Below are positions 8,908 to 17,738 of a DNA stretch of 64,000 nucleotides, piece after piece. A program made the translations under genes and the position numbers. Every line of letters begins with the position of its first letter. Positions within the stretch are counted from its first letter, which is position 1. Under the pieces are notes generated by a model. That model was not told where the DNA came from, did not search any database, and saw only the letters and a program-made list of their open reading frames with translations. The DNA comes from Colwellia sp. RSH04 (GTDB lineage Bacteria > Pseudomonadota > Gammaproteobacteria > Enterobacterales > Alteromonadaceae), in the NCBI RefSeq assembly GCF_003545765.1, contig NZ_QXIO01000001.1:496001-560000 (forward strand), given 5' to 3'.

Positions 8908-9702
8908 ATGGCTAAAATTACCACTGCAAGTCTGCTGAAAATGAAGCAGCAAGGCGAAAAAATTTCGACAATTACTGCCTATGATGCCAGCTTTGCTAAA
9001 TTATTTGATCAAGCAGGTATTCACGCTATCTTAATTGGTGACTCTCTTGGTATGGTACTGCAAGGTCAAGATGACACCTTACCCGTTACTATTGAAGACA
9101 TGGCATATCATACTCAATGTGTAAAACGCGGCGTAACAGAAACATTAATTATCGCTGACATGCCCTTTATGAGCTATTCCAATAAAGAGCAAGCACTAAA
9201 CAACGCTGCAAAACTAATGCGTGCTGGTGCTTCAATGGTAAAAATGGAAGGTGGTGCTTGGTTAAATAAAACCATTACAGCACTTGTTGAGCGTGGTATT
9301 CCTGTTTGTGCTCATCTTGGGTTAACGCCTCAATCAGTGAATGTTTTTGGCGGCTTTAAAGTACAAGGTCGCGACGCAGATAAAGCTCAAAAAATGATAG
9401 ATGATGCGAAAGCGCTAGAAGCTGCTGGCGCACAATTACTCGTATTAGAATGTATTCCAAGTGATTTAGGTAAGGCCATTACTGCTGCTGTAACCATCCC
9501 TACTATAGGTATAGGGGCTGGTAAAGAGACTGACGGTCAAATCCTTGTAATGCATGATGCGCTTGGTATTTCGTGCAGTTACATGCCAAAATTTTCTCGT
9601 AACTTCTTAAAAGATACGGGTGATATAAAAAAAGCCATTGAACTCTATATCAGTGAAGTTTCTTTAGGAAACTTCCCTGGTGAAGACCATATTTTCAAAT
9701 AA
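8908..9702 (+). CDS. panB: 3-methyl-2-oxobutanoate hydroxymethyltransferase
   Basis: PanB makes ketopantoate from alpha-ketoisovalerate and methylene-tetrahydrofolate, the first committed step to pantothenate. I place the start at ATG 8908 (MAKITTASL), since homologues begin there; the reading is open 18 codons further to ATG 8854, but those residues are not family-like. Motifs include [26 protein letters not shown] with the Mg-binding Asp, VKMEGG and [11 protein letters not shown]. The product is 264 residues. panC follows after 14 bases. Confidence 0.95.
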   Translation: MAKITTASLLKMKQQGEKISTITAYDASFAKLFDQAGIHAILIGDSLGMVLQGQDDTLPVTIEDMAYHTQCVKRGVTETLIIADMPFMSYSNKEQALNNAAKLMRAGASMVKMEGGAWLNKTITALVERGIPVCAHLGLTPQSVNVFGGFKVQGRDADKAQKMIDDAKALEAAGAQLLVLECIPSDLGKAITAAVTIPTIGIGAGKETDGQILVMHDALGISCSYMPKFSRNFLKDTGDIKKAIELYISEVSLGNFPGEDHIFK

Positions 9703-9716
9703 CTAATTGACTCCTT

Positions 9717-10586
9717 ATGATTACAGTTACCGATATTTCAGAATTACGCCAACAAGTCAAAGCTTGGCGACAACAAGGCTTAACCATCGCTTTTGTTCCG
9801 ACCATGGGCAATTTGCATGAAGGTCACATTTCTTTAGTCGATGAAGCCCATAACCACGCTGATAAAGTGATAGCCAGTATCTTCATTAACCCAATGCAAT
9901 TTGGTGCTAATGAAGATATCGATAGCTATCCTCGAACAATGGAAAACGACCAACAAAAGCTTATTGCTGCAGGTACCGATTTACTTTTCACTCCCACACC
10001 TGAGATTATTTACCCTAAAGGTATTGCGAAACAAAGCTTTGTTGAAGTACCTAATGTTTCAGATGGTTACTGTGGTGAAAGTCGACCTGGACATTTTCGC
10101 GGTGTGGCAACCGTTGTTTGTAAACTATTTAATCTGGTACAGCCAGATGTTGCGTGTTTTGGTTTGAAAGATTATCAACAAGTTCAAGTGATACAAACGA
10201 TGGTTGAAGATTTATCTATGCCGATTGAAATTATCCCTGTACCGACAGTGCGAGAAGCAAATGGCTTAGCGTTAAGTTCAAGAAATGGTTATTTAACCAC
10301 TGAAGAAAAAGCCATTGCACCCGCGTTACAGCAAAATCTGCAATGGTTAGCGCAAGAGATTGAGTTTAGTCGTAAAAACAGCCCTGATAATAGCCCTGAT
10401 TTTATTGGCTTAACAAAGAAGGCTTCGATGGCAATTGATGCTACAGGAATGAAAACAGACTACATTCATGTTTGCCATGCCCGCACATTACAACCCGCCA
10501 GCGAAGATGATACTGAATTAGTCATTTTAGCCGCTGCGCATTGTGGTAAAGCAAGGCTCATAGATAATTTACAATTATTTCTTTAA
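9717..10586 (+). CDS. panC: Pantothenate synthetase
   Basis: PanC joins pantoate and beta-alanine with ATP. The 289-residue protein has the nucleotidyltransferase motif [13 protein letters not shown] (the HxGH type), [28 protein letters not shown] and the second ATP-site SSRNGYL. It is slightly longer than the usual 280 because of an insertion rich in Ser, Asn and Pro ([12 protein letters not shown], near residues 220-232). It forms an operon with panB and ends at a strong terminator. The beta-alanine it needs would come from PanP encoded convergently. Confidence 0.96.
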   Translation: MITVTDISELRQQVKAWRQQGLTIAFVPTMGNLHEGHISLVDEAHNHADKVIASIFINPMQFGANEDIDSYPRTMENDQQKLIAAGTDLLFTPTPEIIYPKGIAKQSFVEVPNVSDGYCGESRPGHFRGVATVVCKLFNLVQPDVACFGLKDYQQVQVIQTMVEDLSMPIEIIPVPTVREANGLALSSRNGYLTTEEKAIAPALQQNLQWLAQEIEFSRKNSPDNSPDFIGLTKKASMAIDATGMKTDYIHVCHARTLQPASEDDTELVILAAAHCGKARLIDNLQLFL

Positions 10587-10604
10587 GCAAAAAGCATTAA
10601 AAAC

Positions 10605-10638
10605 AAAAAGAGCTTCATTATCATGAAGCTCTTTTTTT
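10605..10638 (+). terminator. Rho-independent terminator of panBC
   Basis: A 14-bp stem (10605-10618 with 10623-10636) surrounds the loop TATC and runs into seven T. The stem contains GAGCTTCAT/ATGAAGCTC. The A-tract on the left side makes it usable for the minus strand too. Confidence 0.93.
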
Positions 10639-10871
10639 ATACCGTTTACAACTAATGGAATAAAGTAACTAACCTCAGCTAGGGATAATAAATAGCTCCC
10701 TAGCAGCTATTTTCCTTACTTCTGTGTTAAATTCATAAACAATTGAATAACTATTCTTAATGAATTTTCTTTGAATGAAAGAAACTATCAAGCTAGTGAG
10801 TTGCTAAAACTACAAGTCTAACAATTTCAGACGATTAACTTATCTCTTAACCCGAGTATAGGTTAACTATA
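10639..10871. other. panC/panP convergent gap, no gene seen
   Basis: These 233 bases separate convergent panC and panP. I see no ORF with a start and Shine-Dalgarno site, no RNA gene and no repeat. Confidence 0.5.
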
Positions 10872-12515
10872 TTAGCTTGCTGCTGATAAAAGTTGCGGTA
10901 AAAAATTCTCACTTTCTTGAGCAAGTTGGCATTGTTCAGCTAAAATATCGTGAAGAATTTCCTTACTTGTTAATGGATTAGCTAGTACAACTCTAAATAC
11001 GATAACTTTCTCGCCATTATAGCGCGCCACCTCAATACGAGTTCGAGAAACAAACGAGCGACCATCTTCACGTTGGCGTTTTTGAATAAACTTGGTTAAT
11101 TTACCTAATAATAAATTGACTGCCGCTAATGCTTCTTTGTCATTTTCATTGTTGAACTTAGTCAGTAAGTTTTGCACTTGTTTCGGCGCATAACGGTACG
11201 TTAATAAACAAAGTTCAGGTTTTGTTATCAACTCAAAATCATCATGCTGGGTAATTAAGTCAGCAAAGTATTCTGCTTTTTCAATCGCTTGATTTATTAG
11301 CATTTCATAACCCGGGCGGCTAATAATATGCAAACTAGAATAAACCAGCATTGCCATGCCAGGTCTTGAACCTTCTAATGTATTACTACCTAAATCTTTT
11401 GAACCTTTACGTAAAATATATTCAGCATGATGCTCAATCGCTGCGACCGACTCAGGATCTTTAAAAATCACTAAACCAGCTCCCATAGGCACATACATTT
11501 GTTTGTGTGCATCAATGGTAACAGAGTCTGCCAATTCTATTCCTTTAAGTAATGGGCGGTATTTATTAGAAAGCAGAGTTGCACCACCCCAAGCCGCATC
11601 AACATGAAAATGACATTGATACTGCTTAGCAATAGCAGCCATTTGTTCAAGCGGGTCAATATTACCTGTTTCGGTGGTGCCAGCAACACCAACAATTGAG
11701 AGTACCTTAATATTTTCTTTTGCTAGTTGCTGACATTTTTCAGCTAGCTTTTGGCAGTCAATTTTATTATTTTCATCCGTTGCAATGGCAATGACACTTT
11801 CTTGCCCGATACCTAAAATATCTGCCGACTTTTTCAATGAATAATGACCACGTTCAGAAACAAGAATTGCTAAGCCGTTATAACCATAATGTTGCAGTGC
11901 AGCAAAAATCCCTGAGCGAGAAACGCCGTTAAAGTTACCGTCAGGTTTTAATAGCTTATTTCGTGCTACCCAAAGCGCAGTGATATTAGCAACCGTACCA
12001 CCTGAACAAAAAGCGCCTAAAGAGTGTTTGGCACTATGCATCCACGCTTGATAAAAGCTCTCATCTTGCTGATAAACTAAATTATGCATCATCCCAAGCA
12101 CTTGACGCTCAAGGGGCGTAAAAGCTTTCGAGGTTTCAACTTTAACGAGGTTTTGGTTTAAGCCAACCATCAATTTAGAAAGAGGCAAAATAAAGGAAGG
12201 TAATGCTGATGTCATATGACCAATAAAGCTTGGGCTTGACGTATGCACAGATTGCGCAACCAGTTTATCAAGTAAATGATCCATATGATCAGACACAAAA
12301 GCGGGTTGCTCAGGTATTTGAGCATCAATAAAGTCTTGTTCAATATCAGTTAAGGCATTTTTAGTCGCAACAATATGGTTGCCTAAAAATCCCGCCAAAT
12401 TGTGCGACATCTCTTGCTCAATAACCCCTAGCGTTGAATCTGGGGCTTCAGCAATGGTAAAAATTTGATGTAATGATTCTGGCGTTGCCTGTGCTGTACG
12501 CTTAGCTGCTCTCAT
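10872..12515 (-). CDS. panP: PLP-dependent aspartate 1-decarboxylase PanP
   Basis: This 547-residue group II PLP decarboxylase has the Schiff-base lysine in DAHKQMYV (K338), the cofactor Asp in FHVDAAWGG and the GTTETG segment. Its length and the segment HMTSALPSFILPLSKLM match the PanP family of Vibrio, Shewanella and Colwellia, which makes beta-alanine from aspartate instead of the pyruvoyl enzyme PanD. The position beside panBC, with no panD in the window, supports this over a glutamate decarboxylase. It is transcribed towards panC and has its own promoter region. Confidence 0.88.
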   Translation of the reverse strand: MRAAKRTAQATPESLHQIFTIAEAPDSTLGVIEQEMSHNLAGFLGNHIVATKNALTDIEQDFIDAQIPEQPAFVSDHMDHLLDKLVAQSVHTSSPSFIGHMTSALPSFILPLSKLMVGLNQNLVKVETSKAFTPLERQVLGMMHNLVYQQDESFYQAWMHSAKHSLGAFCSGGTVANITALWVARNKLLKPDGNFNGVSRSGIFAALQHYGYNGLAILVSERGHYSLKKSADILGIGQESVIAIATDENNKIDCQKLAEKCQQLAKENIKVLSIVGVAGTTETGNIDPLEQMAAIAKQYQCHFHVDAAWGGATLLSNKYRPLLKGIELADSVTIDAHKQMYVPMGAGLVIFKDPESVAAIEHHAEYILRKGSKDLGSNTLEGSRPGMAMLVYSSLHIISRPGYEMLINQAIEKAEYFADLITQHDDFELITKPELCLLTYRYAPKQVQNLLTKFNNENDKEALAAVNLLLGKLTKFIQKRQREDGRSFVSRTRIEVARYNGEKVIVFRVVLANPLTSKEILHDILAEQCQLAQESENFLPQLLSAAS

Positions 12516-12863
12516 AAATGTTCACTTTTCAACACGTCGTGTGAAGGATTAACTTACGTTAATACTGAGTCGTTCACGGTGTAAACTCATAACTCCATTT
12601 AAGAAAACACCCAAGGAAATAAGCCCTGCACTTTAATAAAAAAAGAGCGAAAAGTCTCGTGTTTTTACCGTTATTTATCGACTATTCACTAAAGTTATAC
12701 GCCATTTAACACAAAATTTGTATTATTTAAGCTACAAATCAAGAAATAAAAAGTCACTAAATCATTAATCACGTTGAAAATTAAGAAAAAAAAAGAGAAG
12801 TCATTGACCATTGTTAGTACGCTGTATATCCTTGCAGCTATCTTTGTAGATGGGAAAAAATTC
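12516..12863. other. Divergent promoter region of panP and the OMP gene
   Basis: This 348-base gap holds no supported gene. A reading open from TTG 12774 into the OMP gene adds 30 residues rich in Lys and is probably untranslated leader. The short motif ACACG-T-CGTGT at about 12532-12542, 17 bases upstream of panP, is palindromic but too small to assign. Confidence 0.45.
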
Positions 12864-13388
12864 ATGCTAAAAATCACCAGCTCTGTCCTGTTATCACTCG
12901 CCATGTTTATGCCTTTATCAAGCTATGCCGATAGCCCCTACATTGGCGTTGACTATGTTTTAGGTGATATTGATATCTCAAGTGAAAATGCTGAACCTAC
13001 AATGACAGCGCTAAGAGCAGGTGTAAGTAATAATCAAATTGCTTTTGAGGCACAATATTTGTTATCTAATAACAGTGATAATATTTACCGTATGGAGTTT
13101 GATCTAAAGCAGAGCGTCGGTTTGTTTACTGTACTGCAATCTGAATCGATGAACGGTTTTCGTTTTGATGTTTCACTAGGCTATGCCATGAATGAGTTAA
13201 ATGTTTCAGGTCCCGAAAATACCTATAACGGTAAAGATGAATATAATGGTTTTGCTTGGGGCGTTGCTATTCAACAAGAGCTTCCTTTTTTACAAAATAC
13301 ACACGTAAGACTAGGTTACCAATCATTATATAAAGATAGCGATTTAGAAATAACAGCTATCTCACTCGGATTAACCTACCAATTTTAA
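12864..13388 (+). CDS. Small outer-membrane beta-barrel protein
   Basis: Starting at ATG 12864, the 174-residue product has a clear signal peptide (LLSLAMFMPLSSYA, cleavage before DSPYIGVDY). Alternating strands follow, and the C-terminus ISLGLTYQF ends in Phe, the typical signal for BAM-dependent barrel insertion. It resembles OmpA/OmpX-type eight-strand barrels called outer membrane protein beta-barrel domain proteins. The longer reading from 12774 would put basic residues before the signal peptide and is rejected. The Ig-fold lipoprotein follows after 49 bases, so the two are likely an operon. Confidence 0.75.
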   Translation: MLKITSSVLLSLAMFMPLSSYADSPYIGVDYVLGDIDISSENAEPTMTALRAGVSNNQIAFEAQYLLSNNSDNIYRMEFDLKQSVGLFTVLQSESMNGFRFDVSLGYAMNELNVSGPENTYNGKDEYNGFAWGVAIQQELPFLQNTHVRLGYQSLYKDSDLEITAISLGLTYQF

Positions 13389-13437
13389 GCTACTGATTAG
13401 CTGTATTTTATCATTCACATTTTCTAAGGCAGATATC

Positions 13438-14733
13438 ATGTTTAAACACGTTAACTTACTATGTAAAAGCTCATTCATCGCATTAATTTTTTCAGGATTT
13501 TTACTTAGTGGTTGTGATACTGACAGCACAAACTCTGCTGAATTAGCCCGTGCAGTAGAACTAGAACGCCTTAGAGAGACTGGTACCATTATAGAAACTG
13601 TGACGATTCATGGCGGGCAAACGCGTTTAGTGGCCACTGAAACTCACCAACTCAGTGCAACAGGTGTTGATAGCAATGGTGATACCCGAGATATCACCAA
13701 TGAACTTGTCTGGACTTCAAGTGATGAAAGTATTGCTAAAGTTAGCACAAAAGGCCTTGTTACAGCGATTAGCAATACTACGGCGAATCAAGGTATCGTT
13801 ACCATTACAGGCACTACAATTAACGACATGTTTAATGACACTGAAATATCAGTAAGCGATGTAGCTGCCAGCGCAATAGAATTAAAGCAAAGCTCTCCAG
13901 AGTCAGGGAATATCTTAACCTGTATTGATGCGAGTATCGATGGCAATGTGACTTACGAAGATGGTTATACTTCTTTAAATACAGTTCGCGGTATGAGTTT
14001 TTCTGTCGATGAGATGACTACTGCTAGCATTGATGCTCAAGGTAATATTTTTACCTCTAGCGAAGAAGTTGAAAGTACAATAGTCACGGCAAAAATCGGT
14101 GAAATATCAGATCAATTAACCGTTACGGCTGATCCAAGTAGTTTAAATACCCTCACAATTTTACGAAACGAAGAAAAAGTAGATCTCATTTCTTTAGAGG
14201 TGGGTGATCGCTTAAGCTTTAACGCACAGGCAACCCTACTTGCCGAAATATCAGAAGAAGAATTCGATATTGATAACAGTGTTATGTGGCAATCAGGTAA
14301 CTCAACTATTTATGGTTTAACTGCTGAAGGTGAAAACAAAGGGACTATGCTCGGGTTAAAACCCGGTATAACAACCTTAAGCGCACTTTGTGGCGGTAAA
14401 AAAGTCAGTGCGACCGTTAATGTATCAGGCGATGCAGAATTAGATGAGCTGCAAATTAATGATGGCGAAACCAATATAACCATCAGTAAAAACACTACCT
14501 TAGATTTAACCTTACTCGCCAAATACACTAGTGAATCGAGTTCATCGCTAAATGTTACTGAGTTTACTCAGTGGTCACTTAATGGCAGTGAGTTAGTAAG
14601 CGCTGAATTAATTGAACAAGGTACTGGCAATAGTAAATATCAGCTTACTACAGCGAAAGATGCAACGGGTACGTTAATTGTTTCAGCCATTTACGACGGT
14701 GATACGGTAAGTGTCATCATTACTATCGAGTAA
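13438..14733 (+). CDS. Lipoprotein with bacterial Ig-like (BIG2) domains
   Basis: The 431-residue protein has lipobox LLSGC (C26) after a hydrophobic segment. The first domain (about 50-145) is a BIG2 fold: HQLSATGVDSNGDTRDIT, then VWTSSDESIAKVSTKGLVTA. Weaker Ig-like repeats follow (VMWQSGNSTIYGLTAEG and TQWSLNGSELV). BIG2 domains occur in surface adhesins and cell-envelope proteins; the ligand is unknown. With Asp at +2 after the lipidated Cys (CDTD), the Lol rule would keep the protein in the inner membrane, at least in enterobacteria. It follows the barrel gene and may partner with it. Confidence 0.75.
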   Translation: MFKHVNLLCKSSFIALIFSGFLLSGCDTDSTNSAELARAVELERLRETGTIIETVTIHGGQTRLVATETHQLSATGVDSNGDTRDITNELVWTSSDESIAKVSTKGLVTAISNTTANQGIVTITGTTINDMFNDTEISVSDVAASAIELKQSSPESGNILTCIDASIDGNVTYEDGYTSLNTVRGMSFSVDEMTTASIDAQGNIFTSSEEVESTIVTAKIGEISDQLTVTADPSSLNTLTILRNEEKVDLISLEVGDRLSFNAQATLLAEISEEEFDIDNSVMWQSGNSTIYGLTAEGENKGTMLGLKPGITTLSALCGGKKVSATVNVSGDAELDELQINDGETNITISKNTTLDLTLLAKYTSESSSSLNVTEFTQWSLNGSELVSAELIEQGTGNSKYQLTTAKDATGTLIVSAIYDGDTVSVIITIE

Positions 14734-14761
14734 TGGCTATTAACAGGGTAATAACAACAAT

Positions 14762-14854
14762 TTACACCCATGACGCAGCATAAATTAAACCAGCTTGCAC
14801 AAGCACAAGAATCGCAAGTGCACTTTTTAAAACTTTATATTTGATAACAGTCAT
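14762..14854 (-). CDS. 30-residue single-span membrane peptide
   Basis: ATG at 14854 to TAA at 14762 encodes a 30-residue peptide: a short basic start (MTVIKYKVLK), a hydrophobic stretch (SALAILVLVQAGLIYAA) and SWV. TTAAGGA lies six to seven bases before the ATG (AAGGA, 14861-14865) and a TATAAT lies at 14886-14891. This is the layout of small inner-membrane proteins. It is convergent with the Ig-lipoprotein gene and downstream of the trmB terminator, so it must have its own promoter. The role is unknown; homologues were not searched. Confidence 0.6.
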   Translation of the reverse strand: MTVIKYKVLKSALAILVLVQAGLIYAASWV

Positions 14855-14860
14855 TGCTTT

Positions 14861-14891
14861 TCCTTAAACACACAAATGAAGAGTAATTATA
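14861..14891 (-). promoter_or_regulatory. Shine-Dalgarno and -10 of the small membrane peptide
   Basis: On the minus strand TATAAT (14891-14886) precedes AAGGA (14865-14861) and the ATG at 14854. A -35 at exactly 17 bp is only T-rich; TTGTGA is present but 13 bp away. The predicted leader is about 25 bases. Confidence 0.45.
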
Positions 14892-14995
14892 TATAGTGTA
14901 AATCTCACAAAAAAGATCACTATGATTCAAATTAAAGCAAATCACATACCAAAGTCATAAAGCTTTAATATACAGGGCTCTAGAGAATACCAACA

Positions 14996-15027
14996 AAAAA
15001 GCCATTACATTGCTGTAATGGCTTTTT
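14996..15027 (-). terminator. Terminator of yadGH-trmB-like operon
   Basis: A 14-bp stem (14996-15009 with 15014-15027; core GCCATTACA) has loop TTGC and an A/T tract on both sides. It ends the minus-strand operon and could also work for the plus strand. Confidence 0.9.
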
Positions 15028-15078
15028 AGTCAGTTTCAATAAGTATTAGTAAATTTAACTACTGGTTACAAACAGCAA

Positions 15079-15768
15079 CTAATAGCTTGCCTCTTTAACA
15101 AGTAGCTGCCAGCATTGCTGGCCACTCGCTTGATACTTTGCTTCAAATGGCGTGATCGGCTCAGCATCGTTTACCTTAGTTAATTCTGCCACTAACCCAG
15201 CAATATCAGCAGCCTGTTCAAATTCTTCAAGGTAAAGTCGCCAATTACTACGAAGAATAATTTGCTCACCTAATGTAATCAATACCGGAAATACTGCACT
15301 ACCATGCCAGCGACGTTGAATATGCTTCGATTTGGGCCATGGGTTTGGGTACAAAATATAATGCTTGGTAATCGGCCAGTTAGCCGCTTTCACTAAACGG
15401 TAAAAATCATTTAGATCGGCACGAATCAAATGAAAATTATCGCCATCATAGATTTCTTCAACATTACGATTGATACGATGGGCCGATTTATCAACCCCTA
15501 TTACTAATGCATCAGGATTACGCTTAGCAAGTAAGCGTGTACTTTGCCCAACACCACAACAAGAATCTAAAATAATTGGGCCATCAAATGCTTGTACTAT
15601 GGCATTGATCTCATCAAAAGCTGATTTTGTATGTGCTTGATACGGCTTTTGAAAAGGATGAGTTAAATGCTTTTCAACAATCTCTTCCAGCTTTTCATGT
15701 ATACCTTTTTGGTTAGTAACGATGATTTTTGAATCGCCTGTCAGTTGTTCTTTCATCTCGTTGTCCAT
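15079..15768 (-). CDS. TrmB-like tRNA (guanine-N7)-methyltransferase
   Basis: The 229-residue protein has the SAM-binding motif ILDSCCGVGQST (about 70-81) and the TrmB hallmark YPNPWPKSKHIQRRWHG, where canonical TrmB has PDPWPKKRHxKRR. TrmB methylates G46 of tRNA. The changed Asp (Asn here) in PNPWP and the unusual surroundings suggest a divergent member or a paralogue of the housekeeping enzyme, so I leave the symbol empty. It starts one base after the yadH stop and is thus in the yadG-yadH operon. Confidence 0.75.
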   Translation of the reverse strand: MDNEMKEQLTGDSKIIVTNQKGIHEKLEEIVEKHLTHPFQKPYQAHTKSAFDEINAIVQAFDGPIILDSCCGVGQSTRLLAKRNPDALVIGVDKSAHRINRNVEEIYDGDNFHLIRADLNDFYRLVKAANWPITKHYILYPNPWPKSKHIQRRWHGSAVFPVLITLGEQIILRSNWRLYLEEFEQAADIAGLVAELTKVNDAEPITPFEAKYQASGQQCWQLLVKEASY

Positions 15769-15769
15769 G

Positions 15770-16534
15770 TTAGCTTCTTAACCCTATACCTTTGCTGATT
15801 AACACCATCGCGATGGTAAACAAAGTGACAATAAAAATACCAATTACAGCAAAAGCCGTCACTATACTTACATCAGATATACCTAAAAATCCATACCTAA
15901 AAGCATTAACCATATAGACAATAGGGTTTGCTTGCGACACACCTTGCCAAAACTCAGGCAGTAAACTAATGGAATAAAATACGCCGCCTAAATAGGTCAG
16001 TGGTGTTAATACAAAGGTGGGAATAATTGAAATATCATCAAAGCTTCCGGCAAAAATAGCATTAATCAAACCGCCTAAAGCGAACGTGGCAGAAGTTAAG
16101 CTCACCGTGGCAATAATGACCCAGATATTGTGGACTTGAATATCAACAAAAAATAGCGCGACAAAGGTAACAATTAAGCCAACTAATATGCCACGACACA
16201 TGCCGCCGCCCACATAACCTGCAACAATCACCCAATTAGGTACGGGGGCAACGAGCATTTCTTCAACGTTACGTTGCCACTTAGCACTAAAGAATGAAGA
16301 CGCGACATTTGAATAAGAGTTGGTGATAACACTCATCATGATAAGACCAGGAACAATAAACGACATATAGTCAAAGCCGCCCATTTCACCAATGCGCTTA
16401 CCAATAAGCGAGCCAAAAATAACAAAGTACAAACAAATCGTTATCGCTGGCGGTACTAAAGTTTGTACCCAAATTCGCATAAAACGATGTACTTCTTTAT
16501 GTAAGATACTTTTTAATGCAATGGTGTTATTCAT
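15770..16534 (-). CDS. yadH: ABC-2 type transporter permease (YadH family)
   Basis: The 254-residue protein has six hydrophobic spans and the ABC-2 permease pattern: MSFIVPGLIMMSVITNSYSNVASSFF and the family motif near YLGGVFYSISLLPEFWQGVSQANPIVYMVNAFRYGFLG. It matches YadH/NodJ-type exporters; the substrate is unknown. The start is immediately next to the yadG stop, so expression is coupled. In E. coli yadGH lie close to panD-panC-panB, as here. Confidence 0.9.
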   Translation of the reverse strand: MNNTIALKSILHKEVHRFMRIWVQTLVPPAITICLYFVIFGSLIGKRIGEMGGFDYMSFIVPGLIMMSVITNSYSNVASSFFSAKWQRNVEEMLVAPVPNWVIVAGYVGGGMCRGILVGLIVTFVALFFVDIQVHNIWVIIATVSLTSATFALGGLINAIFAGSFDDISIIPTFVLTPLTYLGGVFYSISLLPEFWQGVSQANPIVYMVNAFRYGFLGISDVSIVTAFAVIGIFIVTLFTIAMVLISKGIGLRS

Positions 16535-17479
16535 TTATGCTACTACCTTACTATTCTCTTTCGCGCTGCCTGATTGATTAATTAAGCTGACAAACAATGC
16601 TTCTAAGCGATTACTCTTATTACGCATACTTTTAACTTCAACATTTTGTAATGATAATTGTGCGAACACTTGATTTAAACTTTGGTGCTTGCTGATATCA
16701 ATTTCTAACGTGTGATCATCAAGCTGTCTTGACACTATGCCATCAATCGACACTTGATGTTGCGTTGGCACTAAATCGAGAACAAAAGTTTCAATATCTA
16801 ATTGTGCTAGTAAACCTTTCATTGTGGTGTTTTCAACAATTTCACCGCCATCTATTATTGCAATATTACGACAAAGCATTTCAGCTTCTTCTAAATAATG
16901 AGTTGTGAGAATAATAGTGATCCCTTCTTCGTTGAGCTGTTGTAAGAAGTCCCACATTGCACGACGAATCTCAATATCAACGCCAGCGGTTGGTTCATCT
17001 AATATCAGCATTTTAGGCTCATGCATTAATGCGCGAGCAATCATTAAACGACGTTTCATGCCACCTGAAAGTGCACGAGCTGGTTCATCACGTTTATCCC
17101 ACAGCTCGAGTTGCTTAAGATATTTTTCAGCACGTATTAACGCTGTTTTTCTCTCTACACCGTAGTAACCTGCTTGGTTTACCAGTATATTTGTAAGCGG
17201 TTCAAACTGATTAAAATTGAATTCTTGTGGTACTAAACCGATATGACTTTTCGCCAGTTCTAAAGCGTTGTCAATATCGTGGCCATATATTTTCACCTGA
17301 CCTTCTGTCTTGTTCACTAAAGAAGTCATTACACCAATGGTAGTTGATTTACCCGCGCCATTAGGTCCTAGCAAAGCAAAAAAATCACCCTGTTTAACTT
17401 TAAGTTCAATATTTTTTAGAGCCTGAAAGCCACCTTTATAGGTTTTCTTTAAGCCTGTAATTTCTAGTGCGTAGGTCAT
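16535..17479 (-). CDS. yadG: ABC transporter ATP-binding protein (YadG family)
   Basis: The 314-residue ATPase has Walker A GPNGAGKST (38-46), the Q-loop LVPQEF, signature LSGGMKRR, Walker B MLILDEPTAGVD and the H-loop TTHYLEEAE. A C-terminal extension of about 90 residues is usual for DrrA/YadG-type ABC-2 exporters. It powers YadH, encoded directly after it. The operon faces away from the DPP-IV gene, with a 259-base divergent promoter region. Confidence 0.92.
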   Translation of the reverse strand: MTYALEITGLKKTYKGGFQALKNIELKVKQGDFFALLGPNGAGKSTTIGVMTSLVNKTEGQVKIYGHDIDNALELAKSHIGLVPQEFNFNQFEPLTNILVNQAGYYGVERKTALIRAEKYLKQLELWDKRDEPARALSGGMKRRLMIARALMHEPKMLILDEPTAGVDIEIRRAMWDFLQQLNEEGITIILTTHYLEEAEMLCRNIAIIDGGEIVENTTMKGLLAQLDIETFVLDLVPTQHQVSIDGIVSRQLDDHTLEIDISKHQSLNQVFAQLSLQNVEVKSMRNKSNRLEALFVSLINQSGSAKENSKVVA

Positions 17480-17680
17480 AAGCTATCTCAATACCATCAA
17501 TATCTCTTTATGGTAACTCAATATGGTGGTGAAACTAGTATTTTCAATAGCCACTCGTGATAATTATATTTTGCGATTTCTGCTATCCACCAGTGTATTC
17601 ACACCACTTAACGCCTTTCACTTGTCATGACTTTGTATACAAATTATAGTGCCATTAAGATTTTATTTAACCAAAAAATT

Positions 17681-17720
17681 CATGTTATAACTGGTCAATT
17701 TATATCAATTTTATAACATG
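17681..17720. repeat. Inverted repeat before the DPP-IV gene
   Basis: CATGTTATAA (17681-17690) is repeated inverted as TTATAACATG (17711-17720) with 20 bases between. The right arm ends 18 bases before the ATG at 17739. It may be a pair of regulator half-sites or a leader hairpin. A separate 12-bp palindrome, TTTGTATACAAA, lies at about 17631-17642. Confidence 0.55.
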
Positions 17721-17738
17721 ATAGCTTAAGGAAATTTA

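Noticed and set aside
12774-12863. TTG start adding 30 residues to the outer-membrane protein
   Set aside because: It would place a charged segment before a clear signal peptide; ATG 12864 fits better.
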